Shown piece after piece: positions 8,562-17,065 of a DNA stretch of 64,000 nucleotides (within the stretch, counting starts at the first letter, position 1; each line of letters opens with the position of its first letter). The notes under the pieces were generated by a model. It was given only the letters and a program-made list of their open reading frames with translations. It ran no database searches and was not told the DNA's origin. The stretch is from Mycobacterium sp. Aquia_216. GTDB lineage: Bacteria > Actinomycetota > Actinomycetes > Mycobacteriales > Mycobacteriaceae. The translations under genes were made by a program, and so were the position numbers. The DNA lies in NCBI RefSeq assembly GCF_026723865.1, contig NZ_CP113529.1, positions 1,550,001-1,614,000 of the forward strand. The letters run 5' to 3'.

Positions 8562-9434
8562 CTATCCCGCCCAAATGCTGGCGATCGCGGGAGCGTTGGC
8601 CGCGTTTCCCGTCTTGGGCAGCCCGTACATCTGCTCGATCGTGGACAGCAGGTTGTAGTGGCTCATCTGCTCGCTGTAGTTGCCCGGCTGCACGTGCGCG
8701 CCGTAGATGATCGTCGGGATCTGGTTGCGATTTCCTTGCGAACCGGATCCGTCGTCCTCATCCCAGGTCACGATCAGCAGGCTGTTGTTCGCCGCCGCCC
8801 AGTTGGCGTAGCCGGACAGCTGTCGATTCAGCCAGGTATCGCCTTGGGCGACGGAGCCGTCGTGCATGTTGTTGTCGTTGTTGGGAATGACAAATGACAC
8901 CGTCGGGAGGCTGGCGTAATTCCCCTGCGGAAACGCGGAGAACGGCACCGAGCTCGCCGGCGGCACATTGGTGAAATTGGCCCACGGCACGTGCTTGCGC
9001 GCGTACTTGCCCGCGCTGCACACGGGCGAGCCGGCGGCGGGCAGGTCTTCGGCATAACCGATGAATGTGTAGCCGGCGCCGAGCAATTCGGAGCCCAGGT
9101 TGGGTGCATTGCCGGCGTTGAGCGGGCACGAGTCTCTGGTCACTCCAAACGTGTTGCCCGCGAACAGTGCCAGATAATTCGGCTCGCTGGGATGAGTTTC
9201 GGCGAACGACGCGACCATGTTGGCGCCATGGGCGGCAAGGGCGTTGATGAACGGGTTCTGCGGGCTGCCGATGATGTGGCCCTCAGAACGGTTCTCTTCC
9301 ACCACAATTACGATGTGCGCGGGCCGGGGAAGCGCAGCCGCGGCGGTCACGCGGGGAGCCAACGGGGTAGCGGCCAGCCAGGTCAGCGTCACCGCGCCGG
9401 CCAGGATCAGGGGACTTCGAATCGCGCGAAACAC
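8562..9434 (-). CDS. sapM: Secreted acid phosphatase SapM
   Basis: 290-residue secreted phosphatase matching M. tuberculosis SapM (Rv3310), which dephosphorylates phosphatidylinositol 3-phosphate and blocks phagosome maturation. A signal peptide covers about residues 1-32 (hydrophobic core, then TAAAAL). The mature part belongs to the phosphoesterase (AcpA/phospholipase C-like) family: IVVEENRS near the start supplies metal/nucleophile-region residues, followed by ETHPSEPNYLALFAGNTFG, NNDNNMHDGS and VTWDEDDG. Length agrees with the family. GTG start. Effector activity against host phosphoinositides is known for the tuberculosis protein and inferred here. Confidence 0.93.
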   Translation of the reverse strand: MFRAIRSPLILAGAVTLTWLAATPLAPRVTAAAALPRPAHIVIVVEENRSEGHIIGSPQNPFINALAAHGANMVASFAETHPSEPNYLALFAGNTFGVTRDSCPLNAGNAPNLGSELLGAGYTFIGYAEDLPAAGSPVCSAGKYARKHVPWANFTNVPPASSVPFSAFPQGNYASLPTVSFVIPNNDNNMHDGSVAQGDTWLNRQLSGYANWAAANNSLLIVTWDEDDGSGSQGNRNQIPTIIYGAHVQPGNYSEQMSHYNLLSTIEQMYGLPKTGNAANAPAIASIWAG

Positions 9435-9520
9435 CCGGGGAGCATATGGGCCGACGCGCGGGATCGACGGCAGGCGCGCACGCGTGTGAGCTGCACTTTA
9501 GCCAACCGAGGTCAGATCGT

Positions 9521-9526
9521 TATATA
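9521..9526 (+). promoter_or_regulatory. -10 element of upp
   Basis: TATATA lies 11 bp before the upp ATG. A transcript starting 7 bp beyond it would have a leader of only a few bases. No good -35 box is visible and there is no Shine-Dalgarno, which fits near-leaderless translation. Confidence 0.45.
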
Positions 9527-9537
9527 CCCTCGAACGC

Positions 9538-10311
9538 ATGGAAGTGCGAGTAGTCGATCACCCGTTGGCCGCAGCCCGGCTGACGGCGTTGCGCGACGAA
9601 CGCACTGATGCCCCCGGCTTCCGGGCCGCGCTGCGCGAGCTGACGCTGGTGCTGGTTTACGAGGCCACCCGGGAGGCGGCCACCGCGCCGGTCAGGATCC
9701 GGACGCCACTGGCCGAGACCGTCGGGCGGCGATTGTCCAGTCCGCCGCTGCTGGTTCCGGTGTTGCGGGCCGGGCTCGGGATGGTTGACGAGGCGCACGC
9801 CGCGATTCCCGAGGCCGAGGTCGGCTTCGTCGGCGTCGCCCGCGACGAGGACACCCACCTACCATTCCCGTACCTGGAGTCGCTGCCCGCGAAGCTCAAA
9901 CACCGCCCGGTCATGGTGCTCGACCCGATGCTGGCCACCGGCGGGTCGATGACCTACGCGATCGAGTTGCTGCTGCGCCGTGGTGCGACCGACATCAGCG
10001 TGCTCTGCGTGGTGGCCGCGCCGGAAGGCCTTGCGGCAGTGGAGAAAATAGCGCCGAACGTGCGAGTGTTCACCGCGGCGGTCGACAAGGGGCTCAACAA
10101 GTCGGCGTTTATCGTGCCGGGACTCGGGGATGCGGGCGACCGCCAGTTCGGGCCGCGGGTATTCACCAGTGCGCCACCGCAGCGACCAACTCCGCACGCA
10201 ACGCGTCGGCATAAGTCCGGGAAGAAGTCAGGTCATCGGAAGCCGAACAGCGAATCTCCAAGTAGCACTTCAGCTTCGGCTCGGTCCCGGAGGGCCGCAC
10301 CACCACCCTGA
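9538..10311 (+). CDS. upp: Uracil phosphoribosyltransferase with a C-terminal extension
   Basis: Salvages uracil: uracil plus PRPP gives UMP and pyrophosphate. Residues 1-207 are a complete Upp: [11 protein letters not shown], the PRPP loop [11 protein letters not shown], and the C-terminal uracil-binding [13 protein letters not shown] that normally ends the protein. Here there is no stop after Arg207, and the frame continues for 50 more residues rich in Ser, Arg, Lys and Pro to the TGA at 10309-10311. This tail lies antisense to the last 149 bp of pmmB, so its sequence is dictated by pmmB codons. That suggests loss of the ancestral stop. The enzyme core is intact; whether the tail is tolerated, trimmed or a sequencing artefact is open. 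Confidence 0.93.
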   Translation: MEVRVVDHPLAAARLTALRDERTDAPGFRAALRELTLVLVYEATREAATAPVRIRTPLAETVGRRLSSPPLLVPVLRAGLGMVDEAHAAIPEAEVGFVGVARDEDTHLPFPYLESLPAKLKHRPVMVLDPMLATGGSMTYAIELLLRRGATDISVLCVVAAPEGLAAVEKIAPNVRVFTAAVDKGLNKSAFIVPGLGDAGDRQFGPRVFTSAPPQRPTPHATRRHKSGKKSGHRKPNSESPSSTSASARSRRAAPPP

Positions 10312-11653
10312 TCGAGGTGCTGCCGTCACCGGCGGTGAAGATCAGCGCGTCGGTGATATCGGTGATCCTCGCCGCGAACCCGGCCAGTTGGCTCGGCGGT
10401 TCGGTACGCAGCCGCTGCATGAGCCCGGCGGCTTCGGCGGTGTCGGCGGCCCGGCGTGACACCGCGGCGCCTTCGTGTACGCCATAGCGGCGGGCGAGGT
10501 CGTCGAGCGCGTCAGGCACCGAACGCCCCTGCTGTTCGAGCGCGGCGACCAGGTCGCACACCAGCACCGCGGCACTGATCCCGTCCTTGTCGCGCACGGC
10601 GGCCGGGTCGACGCAGTGGCCGATCGCTTCTTCATAGGCGTAGACCAGGTTGCCGCCCGGCACCTGCGAATCGGCGCGCGCCAGCCATTTGAAGCCGGTG
10701 AGGGTCTCGACGTGGACCGCGCCGTAGCGGGCCGCGATCTGCGCCAACATCCGTGACGACACCACGGTGCTGGCCACCACGGCGGTATCCGGTCGCTGGT
10801 GAGAAAGGATGTAATCGCCTAACAGCCAACCGGTTTCGTCGCCGGATAGCATCCGCCATCCCGTCGTGGTGGGTACGCCCACCGCGCAACGGTCGGCGTC
10901 GGGGTCCAGGGCGATCGCGACGTCGGCCTCGATATCGGCGGCCAGGGCGAGCAGCGCGTCGGTGGCGCCGGGCTCCTCGGGGTTCGGAAACGCGACGGTG
11001 GGGAAGTCGGGGTCCGGCGCGTACTGGGCACCGACGGTGTGCACCTGGTCGAAACCGGCGCGGTGCAGCGTCTCGACGGCCACCGCACCACCGACCCCGT
11101 GCAGCGGGGTCAGGGCCACACGCACCGAACCGGTGGCGCGCCGTACCCCGGCCGCGCGTTCGATGTAGCGCCCGACCAGGTGGGTGTCCGCGGGCGCCAC
11201 CGGCTTGCGGGCGATCCGGTCGGCGGGAGGCGCTGTCGCCATTGCGGTTTCGATCTCGGTGTCGGTGGGGGAGACGATTTGGATGCCGCCGTCAAAGAAC
11301 ACCTTGTAGCCGTTGTCGGCCGGCGGATTGTGCGAGGCCGTGATCTGGATCCCGGCAGCGGAGCCGGTGTGACGCACCGCGTAGGCGACCACCGGCGTCG
11401 GCACCGTCCCGGGTAACAGAAGTACCGAAAAGCCCTCGGCCGCAAGTACTTCCGCGGTAACCGTGGCAAAGCTTGCCGAGCCGTGCCGGGCGTCACGTCC
11501 GACGATCACCTGCGAACCCGCCAGGCCTCGATCGGTGAGCACCCGCGCTACTGCCCAGGTGGCGCGCGATACCACCGCGACGTTCATCGCGTCCGGGCCG
11601 TCGCGCACCGGGCCGCGCAATCCTGCGGTGCCGAACTTCAGCGGTTGTCCCAC
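10163..11653 (-). CDS. pmmB: Phosphomannomutase / phosphoglucomutase
   Basis: 496-residue alpha-D-phosphohexomutase that interconverts 6- and 1-phosphates of mannose or glucose, feeding cell-wall glycan synthesis. The four-domain fold is supported by the phosphoserine loop TASHNP, the Mg2+ loop DPDADR, the sugar-binding YEEAIG and the phosphate-binding RPSGTEPK near the C-terminus. The only usable start is GTG at 11653, because the deoD stop codon TAG lies in the same frame 12 bp upstream. As I recall, M. tuberculosis PmmB (Rv3308) is about 534 residues, so some 35-40 N-terminal residues before FGTAGLRG appear to be missing. All catalytic loops are present. It follows deoD in an operon and its 3' end overlaps the extended upp frame on the other strand. 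Confidence 0.93.
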   Translation of the reverse strand: MGQPLKFGTAGLRGPVRDGPDAMNVAVVSRATWAVARVLTDRGLAGSQVIVGRDARHGSASFATVTAEVLAAEGFSVLLLPGTVPTPVVAYAVRHTGSAAGIQITASHNPPADNGYKVFFDGGIQIVSPTDTEIETAMATAPPADRIARKPVAPADTHLVGRYIERAAGVRRATGSVRVALTPLHGVGGAVAVETLHRAGFDQVHTVGAQYAPDPDFPTVAFPNPEEPGATDALLALAADIEADVAIALDPDADRCAVGVPTTTGWRMLSGDETGWLLGDYILSHQRPDTAVVASTVVSSRMLAQIAARYGAVHVETLTGFKWLARADSQVPGGNLVYAYEEAIGHCVDPAAVRDKDGISAAVLVCDLVAALEQQGRSVPDALDDLARRYGVHEGAAVSRRAADTAEAAGLMQRLRTEPPSQLAGFAARITDITDALIFTAGDGSTSIRVVVRPSGTEPKLKCYLEIRCSASDDLTSSRTYADALRAELVAAVAHW

Positions 11654-11665
11654 CCGATCATTCTG

Positions 11666-12481
11666 CTAAATCCGGGCGATCCGCTTGATGATCAAGGCCA
11701 GCAGTGCACCGATCCGCGATGCCGACGCTGCCCCGGCCGCCATCACGTCGGCATGGCTCAGCGGAGCGCCGGTGATACCGGCCGCCAGGTTGGTCACCAG
11801 CGAAATGCCCAACACCTCGGCACCGGCCGCGCGGGCCGCGATCGTTTCGTGCACCGTCGACATGCCGACCAGGTCGGCACCCAGCGTTTGCAGCATCCGG
11901 ATTTCGGCCGGCGTCTCGTAGTGCGGCCCGGGCAGGCCGGCGTACACGCCTTCGGTCAGCTCGGGATCGGCCGCGCGGGCGAGCCGGCGCAGCCGCGCCG
12001 CGTAGGCGTCGGTCAGATCGACGAACTGCGCACCGACCAACGGCGAGCGTGCGGTCAGGTTCAGGTGATCGCTGATCAGTACCGGCTGGCCGACCCGCAT
12101 GTCGGTGCGCAATCCGCCGGCCGCGTTGGTCAGCACGACGATGCCCGCCCCGGCCGCGCAGGCCGCCCGGACCGGGTGCACGACGTGGCTCAGGTCATGA
12201 CCCTCATAGGCGTGCACGCGGCCGGCCAACACCAGTACCCGGTGCTCACCGATGCGCACCGACAACAGCTCACCGGGATGGCCGGCCGCGCGGGGCGGCG
12301 CGAAGCCCGGAAGTTGGGCCTGGGGCAACACGACGTCTGGAGAGCCCAGTTCCGCGATCGCCGGCGACCATCCCGAACCCAGCACGATGGCGATGTCATG
12401 CTGATCGACCCCGGTGCGCTCGCGGATGGAATGCGCCGCACGCCGCGCGAGTTGAAGCTTCTCGGATGCAACGTCGGACAC
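11666..12481 (-). CDS. deoD: Purine nucleoside phosphorylase
   Basis: Cleaves purine (deoxy)ribonucleosides with phosphate to give the free base and (deoxy)ribose 1-phosphate. It is a trimeric-type PNP: GSGW phosphate loop, HAYEGHD, TNAAGG, the [20 protein letters not shown] segment with base- and ribose-binding residues, and GMSTVHE. I chose GTG at 12481 (about 271 residues, close to the 268 I recall for Rv3307). An in-frame ATG at 12526 would add 15 residues and collide with the start codon of the divergent cutinase. It forms an operon with pmmB 12 bp downstream, so the released pentose 1-phosphate could be handled by the mutase. Confidence 0.9.
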   Translation of the reverse strand: MSDVASEKLQLARRAAHSIRERTGVDQHDIAIVLGSGWSPAIAELGSPDVVLPQAQLPGFAPPRAAGHPGELLSVRIGEHRVLVLAGRVHAYEGHDLSHVVHPVRAACAAGAGIVVLTNAAGGLRTDMRVGQPVLISDHLNLTARSPLVGAQFVDLTDAYAARLRRLARAADPELTEGVYAGLPGPHYETPAEIRMLQTLGADLVGMSTVHETIAARAAGAEVLGISLVTNLAAGITGAPLSHADVMAAGAASASRIGALLALIIKRIARI

Positions 12482-12524
12482 ACTGCGCGAGCTTAGCTTC
12501 GCTACATATGTCAGGATCTCCCGC

Positions 12525-13187
12525 ATGAGTTTTGGTAGGTGGCCGATTGTCGGCGTGGTCGTTGCTGTGGCGGTCTCGGTGGCCGCGCTCGTCAGTGGCC
12601 CCGCGCCGACGGCACTGGCCGACTGTCCCGACGTTCAGCTGATCTTCGCCCGCGGTACCAACGAGCCGCCCGGCCTGGGCGTCGTGGGTGATGCGTTGTT
12701 CGCCGCGCTGCAGCCCGTCCTGGGCGGACGCAACTTCGACAACTACGCGGTGAACTATCCGGCCAGCTACAACTTCCTGACCACCGGCGACGGCGCCAAC
12801 GACGCCCGCGATCACATCGCGGCGATGGTCGACCAGTGCCCGGGCACCCACCTGATCCTCGGCGGCTTCTCGCAGGGCGCCGCCGCGGTCTCGATGCTGG
12901 CCGGGGTACCGCCACTGGGCAACACGATCGGTGACTTCGGGTCGGCTCCGGCGCTGGACCCCGGCCTGGCCAGCAAGATCAGGGCGGTCGCGGTGTTCGG
13001 CAATCCCGGCAACCGGTTCAACACGCCCCTGTCGACGGCGGGGCAGTTCGCCGGCCGTGCCATCGACCTGTGCAGCCCCGGTGACCCGGTCTGCGTCGTC
13101 GGCGGTCGCGACCGGGATGCGCACCACGACTATTCGATACCGCCCTACCCCGGCCAGGCGGCGAGCTTCATCGCCGGACGGGTGTAG
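12525..13187 (+). CDS. Cutinase-like secreted hydrolase (CULP family)
   Basis: 220-residue exported serine esterase/lipase of the mycobacterial cutinase-like protein family, acting on carboxylic esters outside the cell. The signal peptide ends around ALA-DCP (residue 32). The nucleophile elbow is GGFSQG, the acid and histidine lie in [10 protein letters not shown] and DAHHDYSI, and four cysteines ([19 protein letters not shown]) match the two conserved disulfides. It is not part of the M. tuberculosis order I remember between deoD and amiB1. It is divergent from deoD across about 43 bp and only 50 bp before amiB1, so transcription may run on into the amidohydrolases. Confidence 0.9.
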   Translation: MSFGRWPIVGVVVAVAVSVAALVSGPAPTALADCPDVQLIFARGTNEPPGLGVVGDALFAALQPVLGGRNFDNYAVNYPASYNFLTTGDGANDARDHIAAMVDQCPGTHLILGGFSQGAAAVSMLAGVPPLGNTIGDFGSAPALDPGLASKIRAVAVFGNPGNRFNTPLSTAGQFAGRAIDLCSPGDPVCVVGGRDRDAHHDYSIPPYPGQAASFIAGRV

Positions 13188-13237
13188 CGGCGGCCGGGGC
13201 GGTCAGCCGCGGCTTCGGTCGGTGAGATACTGCGAGG

Positions 13238-14422
13238 ATGGCCACCAACACCGCATTGGACAGCGTCGAGAGCGCAGTGCGGCGTCGTGGCGTCGATCTT
13301 GTCGAACTGTCGCACACAATCCACGCCGAGCCTGAGCTGGCCTTCGCCGAGCACCGTAGCTGCGCCAAGACGCAGGCCCTGGTCGCCGAGCGTGGCTTCG
13401 AGGTGACCTCTGCCGCCGGCGGCCTGGACACCGCCTTCCGCGCCGACTTCGGCAGCGGACCGCTGGTGATCGGGGTCTGCGCCGAGTACGACGCCCTGCC
13501 CGGGATCGGACACGCCTGCGGCCACAACATCATCGCCGCGTCGGCGGTCGGAACCGCGCTGGCGCTCGCCGAGGTGGCCGACGAGCTGGGCCTGACCGTT
13601 GCCCTGATCGGCACCCCCGCCGAGGAGGCCGGCGGCGGCAAGGCGCTGCTGCTGGAGGCCGGAACGTTCGACGACGTCGCGGCGGCGGTGATGCTGCATC
13701 CCGGGCCGACCGACATCGCCGCCGCTCGCTCGCTCGCCTTGTCCGAGGTGGTCGTCGACTACCGGGGCAGAGAATCGCATGCCGCCGTCGCTCCGTATCT
13801 GGGCGTCAACGCCGCCGACGCCGTCACCGTCGCGCAGGTCTCCATCGGCTTGCTAAGGCAGCAATTGGCGCCTGGGCAGCTGGTCCACGGGATCGTCACC
13901 AACGGCGGGCAGGCGGTCAATGTCATCCCCGGTCACGCGACGCTGCAGTACGCGATGCGGGCCTTCGAGGTGGACTCGCTGCGAGAGTTGGAGGGCAGGA
14001 TGTTCGCGTGCTTTGCCGCGGGCGCACTGGGTACCGGCTGCGAATACGAAATCAACACGCCATCACCGGCATACGCAGAGCTCAGGCCGGACGAGTGGCT
14101 GGCCGAAGTATGCCGGGAGGAGATGCGCCGACTCGGACGCGAGCCGGTGGCGCCCGAGTACGAGAAGGCGCTGCCGATGGGCAGCACCGATATGGGCAAC
14201 CTCACGCATGTGCTGCCGGGGATCCACCCGGTGATCGGCGTCGACGCCGGCGGTGCCACCGTGCATCAGCGCGCGTTCGCCGCCGCCGCCGGCGGCCCGA
14301 GCGCCGACCGAGCCGTGGTCGAGGGCGCGGTCATGCTGGCGCGCACGGTCGTCCACCTCGCCCAGGACAGCGCCGAACGTGACCGGGTATTGGCCGCGTT
14401 GGAACGTCGGGCCGCGACATGA
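13238..14422 (+). CDS. amiB1: M20-family amidohydrolase AmiB1
   Basis: 394-residue metal-dependent amidohydrolase of peptidase family M20 (aminoacylase / p-aminobenzoyl-glutamate hydrolase-like), matching Rv3306c. The metal-binding signature is CAEYDALPGIGHACGHN; Glu-Glu in TPAEEAGG provides the catalytic base and a ligand, and a histidine in MLHPGP follows. A dimerisation lid domain occupies about residues 175-290. The stop overlaps the amiA1 start by four bases (ATGA), giving translational coupling. Natural substrates are unknown; hydrolysis of N-acyl amino acids or related amides is the family expectation. Confidence 0.92.
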   Translation: MATNTALDSVESAVRRRGVDLVELSHTIHAEPELAFAEHRSCAKTQALVAERGFEVTSAAGGLDTAFRADFGSGPLVIGVCAEYDALPGIGHACGHNIIAASAVGTALALAEVADELGLTVALIGTPAEEAGGGKALLLEAGTFDDVAAAVMLHPGPTDIAAARSLALSEVVVDYRGRESHAAVAPYLGVNAADAVTVAQVSIGLLRQQLAPGQLVHGIVTNGGQAVNVIPGHATLQYAMRAFEVDSLRELEGRMFACFAAGALGTGCEYEINTPSPAYAELRPDEWLAEVCREEMRRLGREPVAPEYEKALPMGSTDMGNLTHVLPGIHPVIGVDAGGATVHQRAFAAAAGGPSADRAVVEGAVMLARTVVHLAQDSAERDRVLAALERRAAT

Positions 14423-15597
14423 GCCTGGTTGACGCCGCGGAATCGTGGCTGGCCGCCCACTACGACGACCTGATCGAGTGGCGCCGGCACATCCATCGCT
14501 ATCCGGAGTTGGGTCGGCAGGAATACGCCACCACGCAGTTCGTCGCCGAGCGGTTGGCCGAAGCGGGGCTCAATCCCAAGGTGCTGCCCGGCGGCACCGG
14601 GCTGACCTGCGACTTCGGTCCCCAACACGAGCCCCGGATCGCGCTGCGCGCCGACATGGACGCGCTGCCGATGGCCGAGCGGACCGGCGCGCCGTACGCC
14701 TCGACCATGCCGAACGTCGCGCATGCCTGCGGGCACGACGCGCACACCGCGATCCTGCTGGGCACCGCGCAGGCGCTGGCGGCGGTGCCGGAACTGCCGG
14801 TCGGGGTGCGGTTGATCTTTCAGGCCGCCGAGGAGCTGATGCCCGGCGGCGCGATCGACGCCATCGCGGCCGGAGCGCTGGCGGGGGTGTCCAGGATTTT
14901 CGCCCTGCATTGCGACCCCCGGCTGGAGGTCGGCAAAGTCGCGGTCCGGCAAGGGCCCATCACCTCGGCGGCCGACCACATCAACATCACGCTGTACTCG
15001 CCGGGTGGGCACACCTCGCGGCCACACCTGACCTCAGACCTGGTCTACGGGCTCGGCACGCTGATCACCGGGGTGCCCGGGGTGCTGTCGCGGCGCCTGG
15101 ACCCACGCAACGGGACCGTCTTGGTATGGGGTGCGGTCAACGCCGGTGTGGCCGCCAACGCCATTCCGCAGAACGGCCAGCTGTCCGGCACAGTGCGCAC
15201 CGCCAGCCGGCACACCTGGCTCGAGCTCGAGGAGATCATCCGTCAGGCCGTCGACGCGCTGCTGCTGCCGCTGGGCATCGAGCACACGATGCAATACCGG
15301 CGTGGGGTGCCCCCGGTGGTCAACGAGGAGACCTCGACCCGCATCCTCAGCCACGCGATCGAGGCCGTCGGACCCGATGCGTTGGCCGACACCCGCCAGT
15401 CCGGCGGCGGTGAGGATTTCTCCTGGTATCTGGAGGAGGTCCCCGGCGCGATGGCGCGACTGGGCGTGTGGCCGGGTGAGGGCCCGCAGCTGGACCTGCA
15501 CCAGCCGAATTTCGATCTCGACGAGCGGGCGCTGGGGGTGGGACTGCGGGTGATGGTCAACATCATCGAACAGTCGGCCGCCTTCTCCGAGACTTAG
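14419..15597 (+). CDS. amiA1: M20-family amidohydrolase AmiA1
   Basis: 392-residue M20 amidohydrolase matching Rv3305c and paralogous to AmiB1. Signatures are RRHIHRYPELG, RADMDALPM, ACGHDAHTA (metal-binding Asp/His), FQAAEEL (catalytic Glu pair) and the late metal ligand region GGGEDFSWYL. Residues about 185-300 form the lid. It is coupled to amiB1 by the ATGA overlap, so the two products are made together and may work on related amide substrates, or form mixed dimers. A convergent esterase gene ends 9 bp beyond its stop. Confidence 0.92.
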   Translation: MSLVDAAESWLAAHYDDLIEWRRHIHRYPELGRQEYATTQFVAERLAEAGLNPKVLPGGTGLTCDFGPQHEPRIALRADMDALPMAERTGAPYASTMPNVAHACGHDAHTAILLGTAQALAAVPELPVGVRLIFQAAEELMPGGAIDAIAAGALAGVSRIFALHCDPRLEVGKVAVRQGPITSAADHINITLYSPGGHTSRPHLTSDLVYGLGTLITGVPGVLSRRLDPRNGTVLVWGAVNAGVAANAIPQNGQLSGTVRTASRHTWLELEEIIRQAVDALLLPLGIEHTMQYRRGVPPVVNEETSTRILSHAIEAVGPDALADTRQSGGGEDFSWYLEEVPGAMARLGVWPGEGPQLDLHQPNFDLDERALGVGLRVMVNIIEQSAAFSET

Positions 15598-15606
15598 CCC
15601 GTCGAC

Positions 15607-16509
15607 TTAGCCCGTCGCGCGCGCGACGTGTTCTGCGATGCGGGCGTAGGTTCGGCGGGTTACGTCGGCGGCCTGGCTCATGATGTTGTAGCCGTGGTCG
15701 ACACCGGCCACCTCGTAGTACTCCGCCAACGCTCCTGCGGCGTCGAGCTTTTCGGCGTATTTGCGGGCTTCGTCGCGAAGTCGATCGTATTCGGCCGTCA
15801 CGATCAGTGCGGGCGCGATGCCGTCGATTCGGTCGGCGTTATCGCCCCACGCCGGAGAGGCGAGGCGGTCGCGACGCTGTGCCGGGTCGGGTATGTAGGC
15901 GGTGTCGAAGACCTCGCCCATCCACGGTTTCATGACCGCTCGCGAGCCTGCTGTGGACGGCTTATCGCGGGTGGGTGTCACGAGGTCGAGGGGCGGATAG
16001 TGCAGCACCTGCAGAGCGATGCGGGGGCCGGAGTTCTCCAAAGACAGCCGGGCCGCCGCGGCGCTGAGATTGCCGCCCGCGCTTTGTCCACCGATGCACA
16101 ACCGACGGCCGTCCCAGTCGCGGTCAGGGTCGGCCGCCCAGCACACGATGTCGTAGATCTGGTGCGGTGCTGCGGGAAAGCGGTGACGCGGCGCCAGGAC
16201 GTAATCGGGGTTGATCACCACCACATTCGCGTGCGCGGCCAGGTAGCGGCACCACGGATCGTCCTGCTCAGGGTGTCCGACCACGAATCCGCCGCCATGC
16301 ACATTGACGTAGACGGCCGGGCGGCCGATGTCAGCCGGCGGGTGGTAGACGGTTGCTGACGCCGGGCCGTGCCGGGTGGGGATGCTGGCGCTCGAGGTTC
16401 GTCCCTGCAGTTCGGGGAAGCGCACGGCGGCCTTTGGAGCCGGGTCGACCGCGACGGCGAACAACCGCGCCAGGGCGTCGGCGACCACCGGTAGGGAGAA
16501 AACCGACAC
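15607..16509 (-). CDS. Alpha/beta-hydrolase of the hormone-sensitive lipase family
   Basis: 300-residue esterase/lipase of the HSL (Lip) group. HGGG at about residue 70 forms the oxyanion hole; the nucleophile elbow is GGQSAGGN near residue 142; Asp in TAEYDRLRDEA and His in GVDHGYN complete the triad. There is no signal peptide, so it is probably cytoplasmic or cell-wall associated like other mycobacterial Lip proteins. The GTG start at 16509 directly abuts the TAA stop of the Rv3304-like gene, so translation is coupled. This gene is not present between amiA1 and Rv3304 in the tuberculosis order I remember. Substrate unknown. Confidence 0.88.
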   Translation of the reverse strand: MSVFSLPVVADALARLFAVAVDPAPKAAVRFPELQGRTSSASIPTRHGPASATVYHPPADIGRPAVYVNVHGGGFVVGHPEQDDPWCRYLAAHANVVVINPDYVLAPRHRFPAAPHQIYDIVCWAADPDRDWDGRRLCIGGQSAGGNLSAAAARLSLENSGPRIALQVLHYPPLDLVTPTRDKPSTAGSRAVMKPWMGEVFDTAYIPDPAQRRDRLASPAWGDNADRIDGIAPALIVTAEYDRLRDEARKYAEKLDAAGALAEYYEVAGVDHGYNIMSQAADVTRRTYARIAEHVARATG

Positions 16510-16989
16510 TTAAGCCGTAGTCCCCGGGCCGATGTTGCGGGCCGGCCGCGTCCGCAGGTCGTGCACGTATTCCCCTGGTGCGCCGGCTATTTCCGCGGCA
16601 TCGGCCATGACGCCCAGGTACCGTGCCGACGGCAGCCCGCCCTCCCACGCGTCGACCACGTAGAGCCAGGCCAGCACCGGATCGGTGTCGGTGTCGGAGG
16701 ACGTGCGCTCCACCCGGCATCGGATCTTCTTGTGGATGCCGAACTCGGAGCCCTCCCAATGGTCCAGGCTCATCTCGTCGGCCGGCGTCATGTCATAGAG
16801 CACGACGAACACCTTGGAATCGGGATCCTCGACGACGCTGGCCAGCGCGCCTTCCCAGCCGATGTCTTCGCCGCCGAAGGTCAGCCGCCACCCGTGCAAC
16901 CAGCCCGTTCCGGCCATCGGCGAGTGGGGTGCACGCTTCTGCATCTGCTCGGGATGCATGTTCGAGCCATAGGCGGCGTAGAGCGGCAC
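16510..16989 (-). CDS. Gamma-glutamylcyclotransferase-like protein, Rv3304-like
   Basis: 159-residue protein that opens MPLYAAYGSNMHPEQM: the YGSN loop is the substrate-binding signature of the gamma-glutamylcyclotransferase (GGCT/AIG2-like) fold. LDHWEGSEFGIHKK contains an acidic residue in the area where the catalytic Glu usually lies. It corresponds to Rv3304, annotated as a conserved protein. A role in cyclising gamma-glutamyl amines is possible, but many GGCT-fold proteins have no known substrate. Its stop is fused to the start of the downstream esterase gene. Confidence 0.85.
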   Translation of the reverse strand: MPLYAAYGSNMHPEQMQKRAPHSPMAGTGWLHGWRLTFGGEDIGWEGALASVVEDPDSKVFVVLYDMTPADEMSLDHWEGSEFGIHKKIRCRVERTSSDTDTDPVLAWLYVVDAWEGGLPSARYLGVMADAAEIAGAPGEYVHDLRTRPARNIGPGTTA

Positions 16990-17065
16990 GGGTGAAAGCT
17001 TAAACGGCGGACGCTCACCCGGTATTCATCCGGCGGTTCCGATGGTCCTTGGATAGGTTAGGGCT

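Noticed and set aside
12482..12526. Longer deoD start at ATG 12526
   Set aside because: Would overlap the divergent cutinase start codon and add 15 residues not seen in the family; GTG 12481 fits better, though not proven.
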